Positions 26,631 through 35,266 are shown, counted from the first letter of the stretch. The stretch: DNA of 64,000 nucleotides from RHLJ01 sp963974345 (GCA_963974345.1 CAXBBW010000006.1:124001-188000); one strand, 5' to 3'. Notes: generated from the letters alone by a model not told the origin. Numbers and translations: made by a program.

Positions 26631-27152
26631 TTACTTGCTAAATTTTAAAGAAAAAGTTTTTAATAACGTATTTAATGTTGCTGAAATTTCAGGAACACTG
26701 GTAATTACGGTATAGTTATCCAAAATCATACTAAACTGTTTCATGTACTCCTCACTCATATATTCTCGAACATCAATACTTTCTGATGGAGGGTTTGACT
26801 TCTCATTTTCGAGAGCTAGATAGAATACTTGTTCCCTTTTGCCCAATTCAACAATTTCTTTATCGATTTTGTTAAAAACCGCTAGTGATAATGATACTTC
26901 TTCATTTTTGGTTGGATTAGATATTCCAATTAAAAAAAGGTAGCCTTCCTCATTATTATTTATCCAACCTTGGCTATTAAGCTGTTTTTCTATATGATTC
27001 TTTGCTTTCTGTAAGAGTATGTTTGGTGTATTCTCATTTACAACATATGAGACGCTATATTTTTGTCCAGTGTTTTGAGCAAAAGTATTAGTCGAAAAAA
27101 AGATACCTGTTAAAATGAAAAGAACTAGCGAATTGGAAAAGTATGTGCGCAT
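26631..27152 (-). CDS. Exported protein of unknown function
   Basis: 173 residues. Signal peptide about 1-25 (FSTNTFAQ). The remainder is a mixed alpha/beta domain: YSVSYVVNENTPNILLQKAKNHIEKQL, a short strand (YLFLIGISN), a long charged middle, and a C-terminal helix. No cysteine and no catalytic motif. It is transcribed alone between a flavin reductase and mrp. I do not recognise a family. The gap 27153-27352 before mrp is AT-rich with no clear structure. Confidence 0.55.
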   Translation of the reverse strand: MRTYFSNSLVLFILTGIFFSTNTFAQNTGQKYSVSYVVNENTPNILLQKAKNHIEKQLNSQGWINNNEEGYLFLIGISNPTKNEEVSLSLAVFNKIDKEIVELGKREQVFYLALENEKSNPPSESIDVREYMSEEYMKQFSMILDNYTVITSVPEISATLNTLLKTFSLKFSK

Positions 27153-27352
27153 TGATATACCTCTTTATTGGTTATTTTAAGTTAAGGTAGTATCAGTGTT
27201 TATAGACGCGTGTTTTATTGCTATTTTTGTATTTACCAATAACTATATAAAAACCTTAACAAAATTCAAAGTAACGGAATCCTTTCTCCCTTTATCATTG
27301 TTTTAAACTCCGTACCTTAAAAAGAATTCTAAAATCAGAAATTAAGCATCAC

Positions 27353-28465
27353 ATGGCTATCAATAAAGAGCAGATAAAAACAGCACTTGCTCATGTACTA
27401 CACCCGACCGAAAAGCAGGATCTCATTTCTTTGGATATGATTCAGGATCTGATTGTTCAGGATAAATATGTATCCTTTACCCTGGAAATGCCTGAACAAA
27501 ATGAAGCTTTGGCTCAAGATTTAAAACAAAAATGTAGCGGAGCTATTCATAAGTTCATTGATAAAGAAGCTGTTGTTGATATACAGGTAGGAGTGAATAT
27601 CTCCAAGCGAAAAAAAACTCCCGAACCAAATCAACAAGCTCCAACTCAGAATCAAGTTTTACCTGGTGTTAAGCATATTATTGCCGTTGCATCTGGAAAA
27701 GGAGGCGTTGGAAAATCAACCGTTGCGGTAAACATTGCTGCAGCATTAGCTAGAACCGGAGCTAAAGTTGGCTTGATGGATACTGATGTATATGGTCCTA
27801 GCATACCAACTATGTTTGATCTGTTTGATAGACCTAATATCACCACTCAAAAAAAATTGATTCCGCTTGAAAAGTATGGGATTAAAATGGTTTCAATGGG
27901 ATTTCTAGTAGATGTAAACCAAGCTATGGTTTGGCGTGGACCAATGGCAACCAGCGCTATTCAGCAATTTATGAAAGATGTGGAATGGGGCGAGCTTGAT
28001 TATATGATTTTAGATCTACCTCCAGGAACTGGTGACATCCAACTTACTATTGTTCAAACAGTTCCTTTAAGTGGTGCTGTTATAGTTTCTACACCACAAA
28101 CCGTTGCTTTAGACGACGTTCGTAAAGGCGTTGCTATGTTCCAAAAAGTGAATGTTCCTGTACTTGGCGTAATTGAGAATATGTCGTACTTCATTCCACC
28201 GGATATGCCCGACAAGAAGTATCATATTTTTGGGGAAGGTGGCGCTACCCGTTTGGCTGAAGAACTCGCTGTTCCTGTACTAGGTGAAATTCCGCTGGAG
28301 CAAACCATCCGCGAAGCAGGAGATAACGGAAAACCCATTGTACTTGCTGATGAAAATTCTAGTTCAGCTTTGGCTTTTATTACGGCGACATCAAATATGG
28401 AACAACAGTTGGCTTTAAGAGCTTCTGAAGTACATAAGAAAGTGGATATCACGTTTCGCTCATAA
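27353..28465 (+). CDS. mrp: Mrp/ApbC-family P-loop ATPase (Fe-S carrier type), CxxC lost
   Basis: 370 residues. An N-terminal MIP18-like domain (about 1-85) is followed by a P-loop ATPase with SGKGGVGKS at 114-122, a MDTDVYGPS switch, and LDLPPGTGD. Family role: binds and passes on iron-sulfur clusters as a homodimer with a CxxC in the late segment after ENMSYF. Here that segment reads ENMSYFIPPDMPDKKYHIFG with no cysteine, and the whole protein has one Cys, near residue 61. The absence probably follows a Bacteroidota pattern rather than a pseudogene, since all ATPase motifs are intact. It is single, with hairpins after its stop. Confidence 0.9.
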   Translation: MAINKEQIKTALAHVLHPTEKQDLISLDMIQDLIVQDKYVSFTLEMPEQNEALAQDLKQKCSGAIHKFIDKEAVVDIQVGVNISKRKKTPEPNQQAPTQNQVLPGVKHIIAVASGKGGVGKSTVAVNIAAALARTGAKVGLMDTDVYGPSIPTMFDLFDRPNITTQKKLIPLEKYGIKMVSMGFLVDVNQAMVWRGPMATSAIQQFMKDVEWGELDYMILDLPPGTGDIQLTIVQTVPLSGAVIVSTPQTVALDDVRKGVAMFQKVNVPVLGVIENMSYFIPPDMPDKKYHIFGEGGATRLAEELAVPVLGEIPLEQTIREAGDNGKPIVLADENSSSALAFITATSNMEQQLALRASEVHKKVDITFRS

Positions 28466-28467
28466 GA

Positions 28468-28496
28468 CTAAATCTTTGCTTAAAAGAAAGATTTAG
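28468..28496 (+). terminator. Hairpin after mrp, weak terminator candidate
   Basis: Inverted repeat CTAAATCTTT / AAAGATTTAG (10 bp, 9-nt loop) just after the mrp stop. It lacks a long T run, so termination efficiency is uncertain. Confidence 0.4.
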
Positions 28497-28610
28497 CTGG
28501 TGGTTTAATTCTTTATTCTTGCTAATAATTAGTACGTCTGAATAAAGATTTAAGCCGAACAAAAAAAGTCTATCTACAAACTCCTTATTAGAAACAAGAA
28601 GGAGTTAGGC

Positions 28611-28654
28611 TAGTTAATGGTTCTTTGGAAATTAAATCCAACAACCATTAACTA
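28611..28654. terminator. Bidirectional hairpin between mrp and gdh
   Basis: Perfect 12-bp inverted repeat TAGTTAATGGTT / AACCATTAACTA with a 20-nt loop that itself contains TTGG/CCAA. A second 8-bp repeat (AACTCCTT 28579-28586, AAGGAGTT 28599-28606) precedes it. It sits between convergent genes, so it may terminate both or stabilise their 3' ends. No strong T run is present. Confidence 0.45.
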
Positions 28655-28662
28655 AAATCTAA

Positions 28663-30069
28663 TTATGGAAAAATCCCCATTTGTTCGTACATAATTCCAA
28701 TTTTATTGATGGCATTAATGAACGCAGCAGTTCTTAAGTCATCGAGACCATGCTCGTTTCTAATTTCTGCTATTTGTTGGTAAGCTGTAATCATGGTTTC
28801 TTCAAGCCCAGAGTCTACCAAGTCATATTCTTCTGCGCCATGTGTTAGCCTTGCAAGGTCTTCTTGTGAATAATCTTTTTTAGAGATTCCTTCCAGTTCC
28901 TTCACAATTTTCATGAGGCTTCCTTCATCAAATCTTTTATTCATTCTGCCATAACGAACATGCTGAATATCTTTCAACCATTCGAAATAAGAAACTACTA
29001 CACCACCAGCATTTAGATAAGAATCTGGAATGATTAAAGCTCCTCTATCTTTTAAAATATCATGCGCATCAGCTGTGGTTGGACCGTTTGCCGCTTCTGC
29101 AATTATTTTAGCTTTAACTTCATGAGCATTGTCACCAGTAATTTGGCTTTCCAAAGCAGCAGGAATAAGGATATCACACTCTTGACTAAAAATATCTTTG
29201 TTTGATGGAAGCTCTTTACTGGTTCCAAATCCAATAATACTTCCAGTTTCTTTACGATATTCTACCAAAGCTTTTAGATCAATTCCTTTAGGGTCATAGA
29301 TCGCGCCTTCCATTTCAGAAACACCAATCATTTTCGCACCTGCCTCTGTCATATACAATGATGCATGATAACCTACATTTCCTAAGCCTTGAACAACAAA
29401 TGTTTTTCCTTCAACACCTGGCTCTAAACCAAGTTTATCCATGTCTTTTTTAGTACTACATGCTTCTCTAATGCCAAAGTAAACCCCACGACCCGTTGCT
29501 TCTGTTCTACCTCTTATTCCACCCATAGAAATTGGCTTTCCGGTAACACAAGCTTCGGCATTCATATCATCTTTCATTTGGCGATAGGTATCTAAAATCC
29601 AACCCATTTCGCGGGCTCCTGTACCATAATCAGGAGCAGGTACATCAATACCCGGTCCGATAAATCCTTTTTTGATAAGCTCAAATGTATATCGTCTTGT
29701 TATTCGCTCAAGTTCAGAAACTGAATACTCACGAGTACTTATTTTAACACCACCTTTTGCGCCCCCAAATGGCACGTCAACGATTGCACATTTATATGAC
29801 ATTAAAGCCGCTAGAGCCATCGTCTCATCTTCATCTACTTTATGGCTGTAGCGGATTCCACCTTTGGTTGGCATTTTATGGTGACTATGCTCTACACGCC
29901 AACCCTCAACAACTTCTACATCTCCATTATCGCGCCTAATTGGAAAAGAAATGTGGTAAACCGTATTACACATTTTAATCTGACTCAAAATCCCTTTATC
30001 AAATCGGGTATATTTTGCGGCTTTATCGAAATTCTTATTAACCTGCTCGTAGAATTTATATGTGGACAT
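28663..30069 (-). CDS. gdhA: Glu/Leu/Phe/Val dehydrogenase, glutamate dehydrogenase type
   Basis: 468 residues, with the two-domain layout of the family. Motifs: KMPTKGGIRYS, VPFGGAKGGVK, GPGIDVPAPDYGTGAREMGWILD and a Rossmann segment (TFVVQGLGNVGYHASLYMTEAG). Family reaction: oxidative deamination of glutamate with NAD(P)+ or the reverse, with a catalytic Lys in the GGxKGG region. The N-terminal extension (MSTYKFYEQVNKNFDKAAKY) resembles large-family members in Bacteroidota. It is transcribed alone; a strong hairpin ends the upstream membrane-protein gene just before its promoter region. Confidence 0.92.
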   Translation of the reverse strand: MSTYKFYEQVNKNFDKAAKYTRFDKGILSQIKMCNTVYHISFPIRRDNGDVEVVEGWRVEHSHHKMPTKGGIRYSHKVDEDETMALAALMSYKCAIVDVPFGGAKGGVKISTREYSVSELERITRRYTFELIKKGFIGPGIDVPAPDYGTGAREMGWILDTYRQMKDDMNAEACVTGKPISMGGIRGRTEATGRGVYFGIREACSTKKDMDKLGLEPGVEGKTFVVQGLGNVGYHASLYMTEAGAKMIGVSEMEGAIYDPKGIDLKALVEYRKETGSIIGFGTSKELPSNKDIFSQECDILIPAALESQITGDNAHEVKAKIIAEAANGPTTADAHDILKDRGALIIPDSYLNAGGVVVSYFEWLKDIQHVRYGRMNKRFDEGSLMKIVKELEGISKKDYSQEDLARLTHGAEEYDLVDSGLEETMITAYQQIAEIRNEHGLDDLRTAAFINAINKIGIMYEQMGIFP

Positions 30070-30127
30070 ATCTTGAATTTATTAGTCTAATTTTTCAGCA
30101 CTCAAAGGTCGGTGTAATCTTTTTTAG

Positions 30128-30158
30128 AAACAATAAAAAAGCGCTTTTTTTATTGTTT
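30128..30158 (-). terminator. Symmetric terminator overlapping the stop of the M15-like gene
   Basis: Near-perfect palindrome: AAACAATAAAAAA, GCGC, then seven T and ATTGTTT. It has a GC core and A/T flanks, so it can terminate in both directions. It includes the TAA stop of the minus-strand gene (30150-30152), giving direct stop-terminator coupling, and it insulates gdhA. Confidence 0.7.
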
Positions 30159-30887
30159 ATTTGGAAGGGCTACATGCAAATGATCTGCGGTACCAACGTG
30201 CCTGATAATTTGTAGGCCCATAGCCTTTAAAGACCACTCCAACATTTTATTCCTGAACTCTGAGTGGCCAATAGTACGAAGGTCTACTGCATGGACAAAA
30301 CCATCTTTCTGCTCATAATGCATTGAGCTTTCAAGAGGGGTTAATCCCCACGATATATAGTCTTCTTCCGTTCTTTTAATATCTGTTATAACCAATTCTT
30401 TTTCGGCTAATGTAGTTGTTGCAACCGAAACTCGTAAAATTGGATGTAGAGATCGATATACCTCACGAACATCCTCCGTTTTAGCATTTACGCTTGAAAG
30501 ATACAGAAGCGCATAAATACAAAAACCACCTACTAAAGTTGCTATTCCTCCAAAGCCAAACTGCGCTAACAGCTTCTTGTTTTTTACTTTTCTGAATAAA
30601 AAAAATACATATAGGCCAAGCAATCCCATAGAGGTAAGTATTCCTACAAGCAATGCAAACCATCCGTTCATATCTTTTTCTAGGTTTAGAAAAACAGCGG
30701 TTCTTATTAAAATAAAAAATGGAATTATTCCTAATCCAATAATCAATAATGATGAAAAAACAATCTTGAAAAGCTTTCTTCTTAGTGAGAGGCGTTTTAC
30801 TTTTTCCTCTCTAATACTTTGATCTATCCCTTTTTCAGATTTTAAGTTGAGTAGCCAGTCTATATCTTTTTGGGAGATTTTTTCCAT
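30150..30887 (-). CDS. Membrane protein with M15-like C-terminal motif
   Basis: 245 residues. Soluble N-terminal helix (about 1-38), then three TM segments: about 42-67, 76-99 and 109-131. A C-terminal domain (about 140-245) has Ser188, His190, His199-Ala-Val-Asp202 and His236-Leu-His238. These resemble the S-x-H/G-x-A-x-D ... H-x-H zinc site of M15 D-Ala-D-Ala carboxypeptidase-like folds, but with an insertion of about five residues. The family link is my inference. It would be a membrane-anchored murein or peptide hydrolase if correct. It is followed by its own terminator; a second small membrane protein lies 47 nt upstream in the same direction. Confidence 0.5.
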   Translation of the reverse strand: MEKISQKDIDWLLNLKSEKGIDQSIREEKVKRLSLRRKLFKIVFSSLLIIGLGIIPFFILIRTAVFLNLEKDMNGWFALLVGILTSMGLLGLYVFFLFRKVKNKKLLAQFGFGGIATLVGGFCIYALLYLSSVNAKTEDVREVYRSLHPILRVSVATTTLAEKELVITDIKRTEEDYISWGLTPLESSMHYEQKDGFVHAVDLRTIGHSEFRNKMLEWSLKAMGLQIIRHVGTADHLHVALPNKQ

Positions 30888-30934
30888 GTCTGCTTACACG
30901 TTCTATTGCTACCATGAGTTTCGAAGAATATATG

Positions 30935-31333
30935 TTATGGATACCTGCTAGTTCGTCGCATTAAAAATGGAAAGCTTTGTAGCATAACAATTACAATGAT
31001 TACCATCGGTATAGCGTGATATGGAGTCGAATATATCGCTTCTCCAAGGCTTATTAAGTTATATAAGAATACAAACCCTGCACCTAAAAGTGTAAAACTA
31101 TACGCCCAGCTTGCTCTAATCCAAAGAGACCATGAGGCTATTAAGCTTAGTATGCCCGAAATTAATCCTGCGCCTAATTTGAAAACGGGTACTTCTTGAT
31201 TATAAAATTCAAAAATTCCTTCTTCCCAGATTCCTGAGTTCAGTTTCCAGATGTTTAATCCCAGCAAATAAACTCCAGTAAAAAGCAGAAATATTTGGAG
31301 AAATAGCTGTATTTGTCGGTCTCTTTTATTCAT
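30935..31333 (-). CDS. Four-TM membrane protein, hypothetical
   Basis: 132 residues. Four hydrophobic segments (about 8-28, 48-66, 70-92 and 102-124) with short charged loops. No conserved catalytic or ligand residue stands out, and I do not recognise a family. It lies 47 nt upstream of the M15-like gene in the same direction and is probably co-transcribed. The start is ATG 31333. Confidence 0.55.
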   Translation of the reverse strand: MNKRDRQIQLFLQIFLLFTGVYLLGLNIWKLNSGIWEEGIFEFYNQEVPVFKLGAGLISGILSLIASWSLWIRASWAYSFTLLGAGFVFLYNLISLGEAIYSTPYHAIPMVIIVIVMLQSFPFLMRRTSRYP

Positions 31334-31520
31334 TTATGTATTCAACATTCAAATTAGTGACTATATGACTGCTTATACAATTTCTGCCGTAATTGTTCCC
31401 ACAACTTTCTTCAAAAACATCTATTAACAAGAATTGTCGATTTAGTGCTTTTGATATTCATTGCTTTACTTATTTTTGAATACTGAACCAAGAAACTAAT
31501 ACCATGAGGGTATAAGCAAT

Positions 31521-32798
31521 ATGAAAAAATATATTTTAGGAACTCTTTTAATTTCTGGACTATTAGCCTGCACCAATCCAATGGAAAAAAAGGCAAGAGA
31601 AATTCATGACCGAGTTATTACTCTCGATACCCATGCAGATATCAATGTTAATAACTTTACGGCAGAACAAAACTATACTATGGACTTGAGCACTCAAGTT
31701 AATTTGCCAAAAATGGAGGCCGGCGGTTTAGATGTAGCTTGGTTTATAGTGTATACCGGACAGGATACATTATCTCAAGAAGGTTATGCTGATGCTTATG
31801 ATAACGCTATTAGTAAATTTGATGCTATTCATAGGCTAACAGAAGAATACGCTCCCGATAGAATTGAACTGGCTTTAACCTCTACTGATGTACGCCGAAT
31901 TATCCGCTCTGGGAAAAAAGTAGCAATGATTGGGGTTGAAAACGCATATCCACTTGGGACTGACCTTTCGAGAGTAAAAGAGTTTTTCGATCGTGGTGCC
32001 AGATATATGTCGCTTTCACACAATGGGCATAGTCAACTTAGTGACTCGAATACCGGAACAAGAGATAGCGTTTGGTTGCATAACGGAGTGAGTGAGTTTG
32101 GAAAAGAAGTGATTAAAGAAATGAACAAGTGGGGCATTATGATTGACTTATCTCACCCTTCTAAAGAAGCTAATCTTCAAACCATGGCGCTTTCCAAGGC
32201 TCCTGTAATTGCTTCACATTCATCTGCTCGGTCACTTGATCAAAGTGTTAGCCGTAATTTAAGTGATGAAGAACTCATCGCTCTTAAAGAAAATGGTGGA
32301 GTGGTTCAAACTGTTGCATTCAAAAGCTATCTCGATTCAGAAAAAAATCGTGCCTATTCAGAAGCCGCCGATGCTATTCTGAACAGCATCATGAAAGAAG
32401 AAAATTTTGAGCGTTTAAGTAGATCTGAAGTTCGAGCACTTGGTTCTGAAGAGCAAACTGAATACATGACAACCTTTAGAGCATTCCAAGATAAAGCCGA
32501 GCCTATTATTAAGGCTGAAGTAGACTTAGAACCAGTAAATGTTAGTGATTTGGTTGACCACATTGATTATATGGTTGAATTAATCGGGATCGACCATGTT
32601 GGAATCAGCTCAGACTTCGATGGAGGCGGTGGCATCGATGGATGGCAAGATGCTTCCGAAACTTTTAATGTCACTCTTGAACTGGTGAAAAGAGGATATA
32701 CAGAAGAAGAAATTTCCAAACTGTGGAGTGGTAATCTCTTGCGAGTTTTGGATGAAGTCCTAGCAATTGCCGCTGAAATTCAGTCTTCAGAAATGTAA
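31521..32798 (+). CDS. M19-family membrane dipeptidase, lipoprotein
   Basis: 425 residues. Lipobox SGLLAC, with Cys17 expected to be acylated. Next is LDTHADINVN with the HxD metal pair, then GVENAYPLG with the metal-bridging Glu, YMSLSHNGHSQLSDS, IDLSHPS and APVIASHSSARSL, and a late DHVGISSDFDGGGG motif. This is the renal-dipeptidase-type TIM barrel with a binuclear zinc site. Family reaction: hydrolysis of dipeptides. It is likely anchored to the outer or inner membrane facing the periplasm. Single gene. Confidence 0.92.
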   Translation: MKKYILGTLLISGLLACTNPMEKKAREIHDRVITLDTHADINVNNFTAEQNYTMDLSTQVNLPKMEAGGLDVAWFIVYTGQDTLSQEGYADAYDNAISKFDAIHRLTEEYAPDRIELALTSTDVRRIIRSGKKVAMIGVENAYPLGTDLSRVKEFFDRGARYMSLSHNGHSQLSDSNTGTRDSVWLHNGVSEFGKEVIKEMNKWGIMIDLSHPSKEANLQTMALSKAPVIASHSSARSLDQSVSRNLSDEELIALKENGGVVQTVAFKSYLDSEKNRAYSEAADAILNSIMKEENFERLSRSEVRALGSEEQTEYMTTFRAFQDKAEPIIKAEVDLEPVNVSDLVDHIDYMVELIGIDHVGISSDFDGGGGIDGWQDASETFNVTLELVKRGYTEEEISKLWSGNLLRVLDEVLAIAAEIQSSEM

Positions 32799-32820
32799 TT
32801 TCGGCCAAACTCTTTACTTC

Positions 32821-33090
32821 TTACTCTACATCAAAAATAGGATCCTCTTTTGTTCTAAAAACATTGAAAATAAACAAGGTTACTATTGAACTAATTAGTG
32901 CATAAAACCCTGAGCCTTTCAATTCGAAAGAGTAAGTAATTATACCTCCAATTAATGCTCCTAGCATAGCTACTCCAATGCTAGGTAGCATTTTTAATCC
33001 TCTTTCTTTCAGCAATAGGTTACTTAGGAAACCAATAAATGCCCCTATACCTATATACCCAGATATCATTAATAGTGTAGATGTCATCAT
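32821..33090 (-). CDS. Small three-TM protein, GlsB/YeaQ/YmgE-like
   Basis: 89 residues. Three hydrophobic segments with glycine-rich faces: IGIGAFIGFLSNLLL, IGVAMLGALIGGIITYSF, and FYALISSIVTLFIFNVF. The G-x-x-x-G pattern and length fit the GlsB/YeaQ/YmgE (transglycosylase-associated) family loosely. The function of that family is not well established. Its start lies about 110 bp from divergent dinB. The assignment is tentative. Confidence 0.5.
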   Translation of the reverse strand: MMTSTLLMISGYIGIGAFIGFLSNLLLKERGLKMLPSIGVAMLGALIGGIITYSFELKGSGFYALISSIVTLFIFNVFRTKEDPIFDVE

Positions 33091-33182
33091 AATTATATTA
33101 TGTTGTTTTTATTGTATCTCATTTATTAGAAGGGGCTTACGGGCTTCTTAGTTCCAAAAAAACTGAGATTGTATGATATTAT

Positions 33183-33201
33183 ATGTGTAATTTATATACA
33201 T
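33183..33201. promoter_or_regulatory. Inverted repeat overlapping dinB start, operator candidate
   Basis: ATGTGTA (33183-33189), 5-nt spacer, TATACAT (33195-33201); 6 of 7 positions pair. The right arm includes the first two bases of the dinB ATG. A TATGAT box lies just upstream at 33172-33177. As dinB is often a DNA-damage gene, an SOS-type operator is plausible, but no LexA site is known to me for this lineage. Confidence 0.35.
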
Positions 33202-34288
33202 GAAGGTTATAACCCCCTTAAAAAAGATTATACATGTAGATATGGACGCATTTTTTGCAGCCGTTGAACAACGTGATAATCCTGAACTACGTGGCAAACC
33301 AGTAATTGTAGGTGGTAAACCTGGGGGACGTGGAGTAGTTTCAACGTGTAGCTATGAGGCTCGAAAATTTGGGGTTCATTCGGCTATGCCAACGAATGAA
33401 GCATATCGTCTTTGTCCACATGGTATTTTTGTTAAGTCAAATTTTGAAGCTTATAAAGAAGCCTCAACTATTATTCGTGAGATCTTTTTTGAATACACTG
33501 ATTTGGTAGAGCCATTATCTATGGATGAAGCTTATCTCGATGTAACAGAAAATCATAAAGGAAACCCCTCTGCTACACTCATTGCCAGAGAAATACGTGC
33601 CCGTATATTTGAAGAAACCCAACTCACCGCCTCTGCTGGTGTTGCCCCTAATAAATTTATTGCCAAAGTCGCATCCGATTTTAATAAACCCAATGGACTT
33701 ACTGTAATTACACCTGATAAAATGGACGCCTTTCTGGAGGAGCTTGATATCAAAAAGTTTTTTGGTGTGGGGAAAGCAACTCAAAAGAAAATGCATGCTT
33801 TGGGGATTAAGACCGGAGCCGATCTCAAAAAATGGACAGAGATTGATTTGGTAAAAGCGTTCGGTAAATCCGGAAGATATTATTACAAAATTGTTCGGGG
33901 TATCGACAATAGGGAAGTAAAGCCCCATCGAACCCGAAAATCGTATGGTAAAGAGAGAACCTTCTCTGAAGATGTGAATGATCTTGTTTGGGTAAACACC
34001 TTTCTTGATGAGCTGGCGCAAAGTATTTCAGAGGGAATGCAGAAGATTCCAACAGCGGGAAAGACCATCACTCTAAAAGTTCGCTACAAAAATTTTGATA
34101 CCATTACACGAAGTCAATCACTTACTCACTACACGAATAAGAAAGAAGAAATTTCTACTATTGTCCAGCAACTTTTAGAGCAAACCGAAGCTGCTTCTAG
34201 GGAAATCCGGTTGCTAGGTATTTCTCTTTCCAATCTAAACCTGATTGAGAAGGATTATTTTGAACAGTTGGAGTTGGGAATACATTGA
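33200..34288 (+). CDS. dinB: DNA polymerase IV (Y-family)
   Basis: 362 residues, full length. Catalytic acids: Asp14 (HVDMDAFFAAVE) and Asp109-Glu110 (SMDEAYLD). Other motifs: GGKPGGRGVVSTCSYEARKFG, TASAGVAPNKFIAKVASDFNKP, and a helix-hairpin-helix (FFGVGKATQKKMHALGI). The C-terminal little-finger domain is present. Family role: error-prone bypass synthesis past lesions. No C-terminal QLxLF clamp-binding motif is obvious; the protein ends EQLELGIH. Single gene, with an operator-like inverted repeat at its start. Confidence 0.95.
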   Translation: MKVITPLKKIIHVDMDAFFAAVEQRDNPELRGKPVIVGGKPGGRGVVSTCSYEARKFGVHSAMPTNEAYRLCPHGIFVKSNFEAYKEASTIIREIFFEYTDLVEPLSMDEAYLDVTENHKGNPSATLIAREIRARIFEETQLTASAGVAPNKFIAKVASDFNKPNGLTVITPDKMDAFLEELDIKKFFGVGKATQKKMHALGIKTGADLKKWTEIDLVKAFGKSGRYYYKIVRGIDNREVKPHRTRKSYGKERTFSEDVNDLVWVNTFLDELAQSISEGMQKIPTAGKTITLKVRYKNFDTITRSQSLTHYTNKKEEISTIVQQLLEQTEAASREIRLLGISLSNLNLIEKDYFEQLELGIH

Positions 34289-34321
34289 TAGTTGAGAGTT
34301 AATAGGCTGATTTAGCTACTT

Positions 34322-34573
34322 TTACTTTTTCTTCATTGATCTGATTGAGCTTACTGATCTATAAAGTTGATCAGCAAGTGAACATCTTTTTTGAACTACG
34401 ATCTTTTCTGTATCCTTCCAAAAAGTACCCGATAGAAATAAACTAAGTCTATAAACTTCCATTCTCCAAACTACATCTTCCTTAAAGCCTATTGGTACTG
34501 ATGCTTCCCATTCATTTATATTCATTGATTTTGATTTAGTTACTTTCTCTAATAAGTCTAAACTGAAACCCAT
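34322..34573 (-). pseudogene. Truncated four-helix-bundle (23S rRNA IVS-type) protein gene
   Basis: 83 residues ending SVSSIRSMKKK. The VVWRMEVYRLSLFLSGTFWKDTEKI and LADQLYRSVSSI segments match the four-helix-bundle/IVS-encoded family, whose members run to about 120 residues with a conserved SIxANIAEGYxR motif next. Here that motif is absent and the frame stops. I see no downstream continuation in another frame. It is probably a decayed or truncated copy, though a short functional variant cannot be excluded. Confidence 0.5.
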
Positions 34574-34670
34574 TCCTTTCTATAAAATCATCCTATCAAC
34601 TCTCACTGTATCAATTATACTAACTAAACTATTTTCCCATCTCCCTCGTCTTAACCGTGAAACCATTTTC

Positions 34671-34675
34671 GAGGA
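34671..34675 (+). promoter_or_regulatory. Shine-Dalgarno GAGGA for the sigma-factor gene
   Basis: GAGGA lies 6 nt before TTG 34682 and about 21 nt before the alternative ATG 34697. This favours the TTG as the real start. Confidence 0.5.
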
Positions 34676-34681
34676 AATGAA

Positions 34682-35266
34682 TTGAAACACGAACACATGG
34701 AAGATGCACAGCTTGTTCAGGATTTTTTGGGTGGAAATCACCAAGCATTTAATGTGCTGATTAAGCGCTGGCAGGATAAAATTCATCACTTTGCATACCG
34801 ATATTTTGCAAGTAGTGATGACGCAGCTGAAATCACCCAAAAAACTTTTATCAAAGCGTATCAAAAGCTTGGCACGTTAGAAGATGCTTCCAAATTTGGC
34901 TCCTGGTTATACCGAATTGCAAACAACCTATGCTTGGATGAACTGAAACGAGCTGGACGCAAAAAATCTACTTCATTAGAAGCTTTAAAAACAGCTCCTC
35001 AAACTGAAATGGCTAGTCCTGCTGATGGTGATTTGATGCGAAATGAAGCTTTGGTGTTGCTTCATAAGGCGTTGCTTCAATTGCCCAATGACCAACGTAT
35101 GGTAGTAATTATGAAAGAATATGAAGGCTTAACCTTCAGAGAAATAGCAGAAATTTTAGACGAATCAGAAAACACCGTAAAATCAAGAATGTATTATGGA
35201 CTTCGAACACTAAAAAAAACATTCGATTCCTGGAATATCAACAAAGAGGTATTTAGCTATGACTAA
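34682..35266 (+). CDS. ECF-type RNA polymerase sigma factor
   Basis: 194 residues from TTG 34682, supported by GAGGA 6 nt upstream; ATG 34697 is the alternative. Region 2 is clear (DDAAEITQKTFIKAYQKLG ... FGSWLYRIANNLCLDELKR). Region 4 is LPNDQRMVVIMKEYEGLTFREIAEILDESENTVKSRMYYG, the helix-turn-helix. Family role: directs RNA polymerase to a small envelope-stress-type regulon. It overlaps the anti-sigma-like gene by 8 nt. Confidence 0.9.
   Translation: MKHEHMEDAQLVQDFLGGNHQAFNVLIKRWQDKIHHFAYRYFASSDDAAEITQKTFIKAYQKLGTLEDASKFGSWLYRIANNLCLDELKRAGRKKSTSLEALKTAPQTEMASPADGDLMRNEALVLLHKALLQLPNDQRMVVIMKEYEGLTFREIAEILDESENTVKSRMYYGLRTLKKTFDSWNINKEVFSYD

Noticed and set aside
34580..34864. 94-residue minus-strand frame over the sigma-factor start
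   Set aside because: It is antisense to a well-supported sigma gene with no own evidence.
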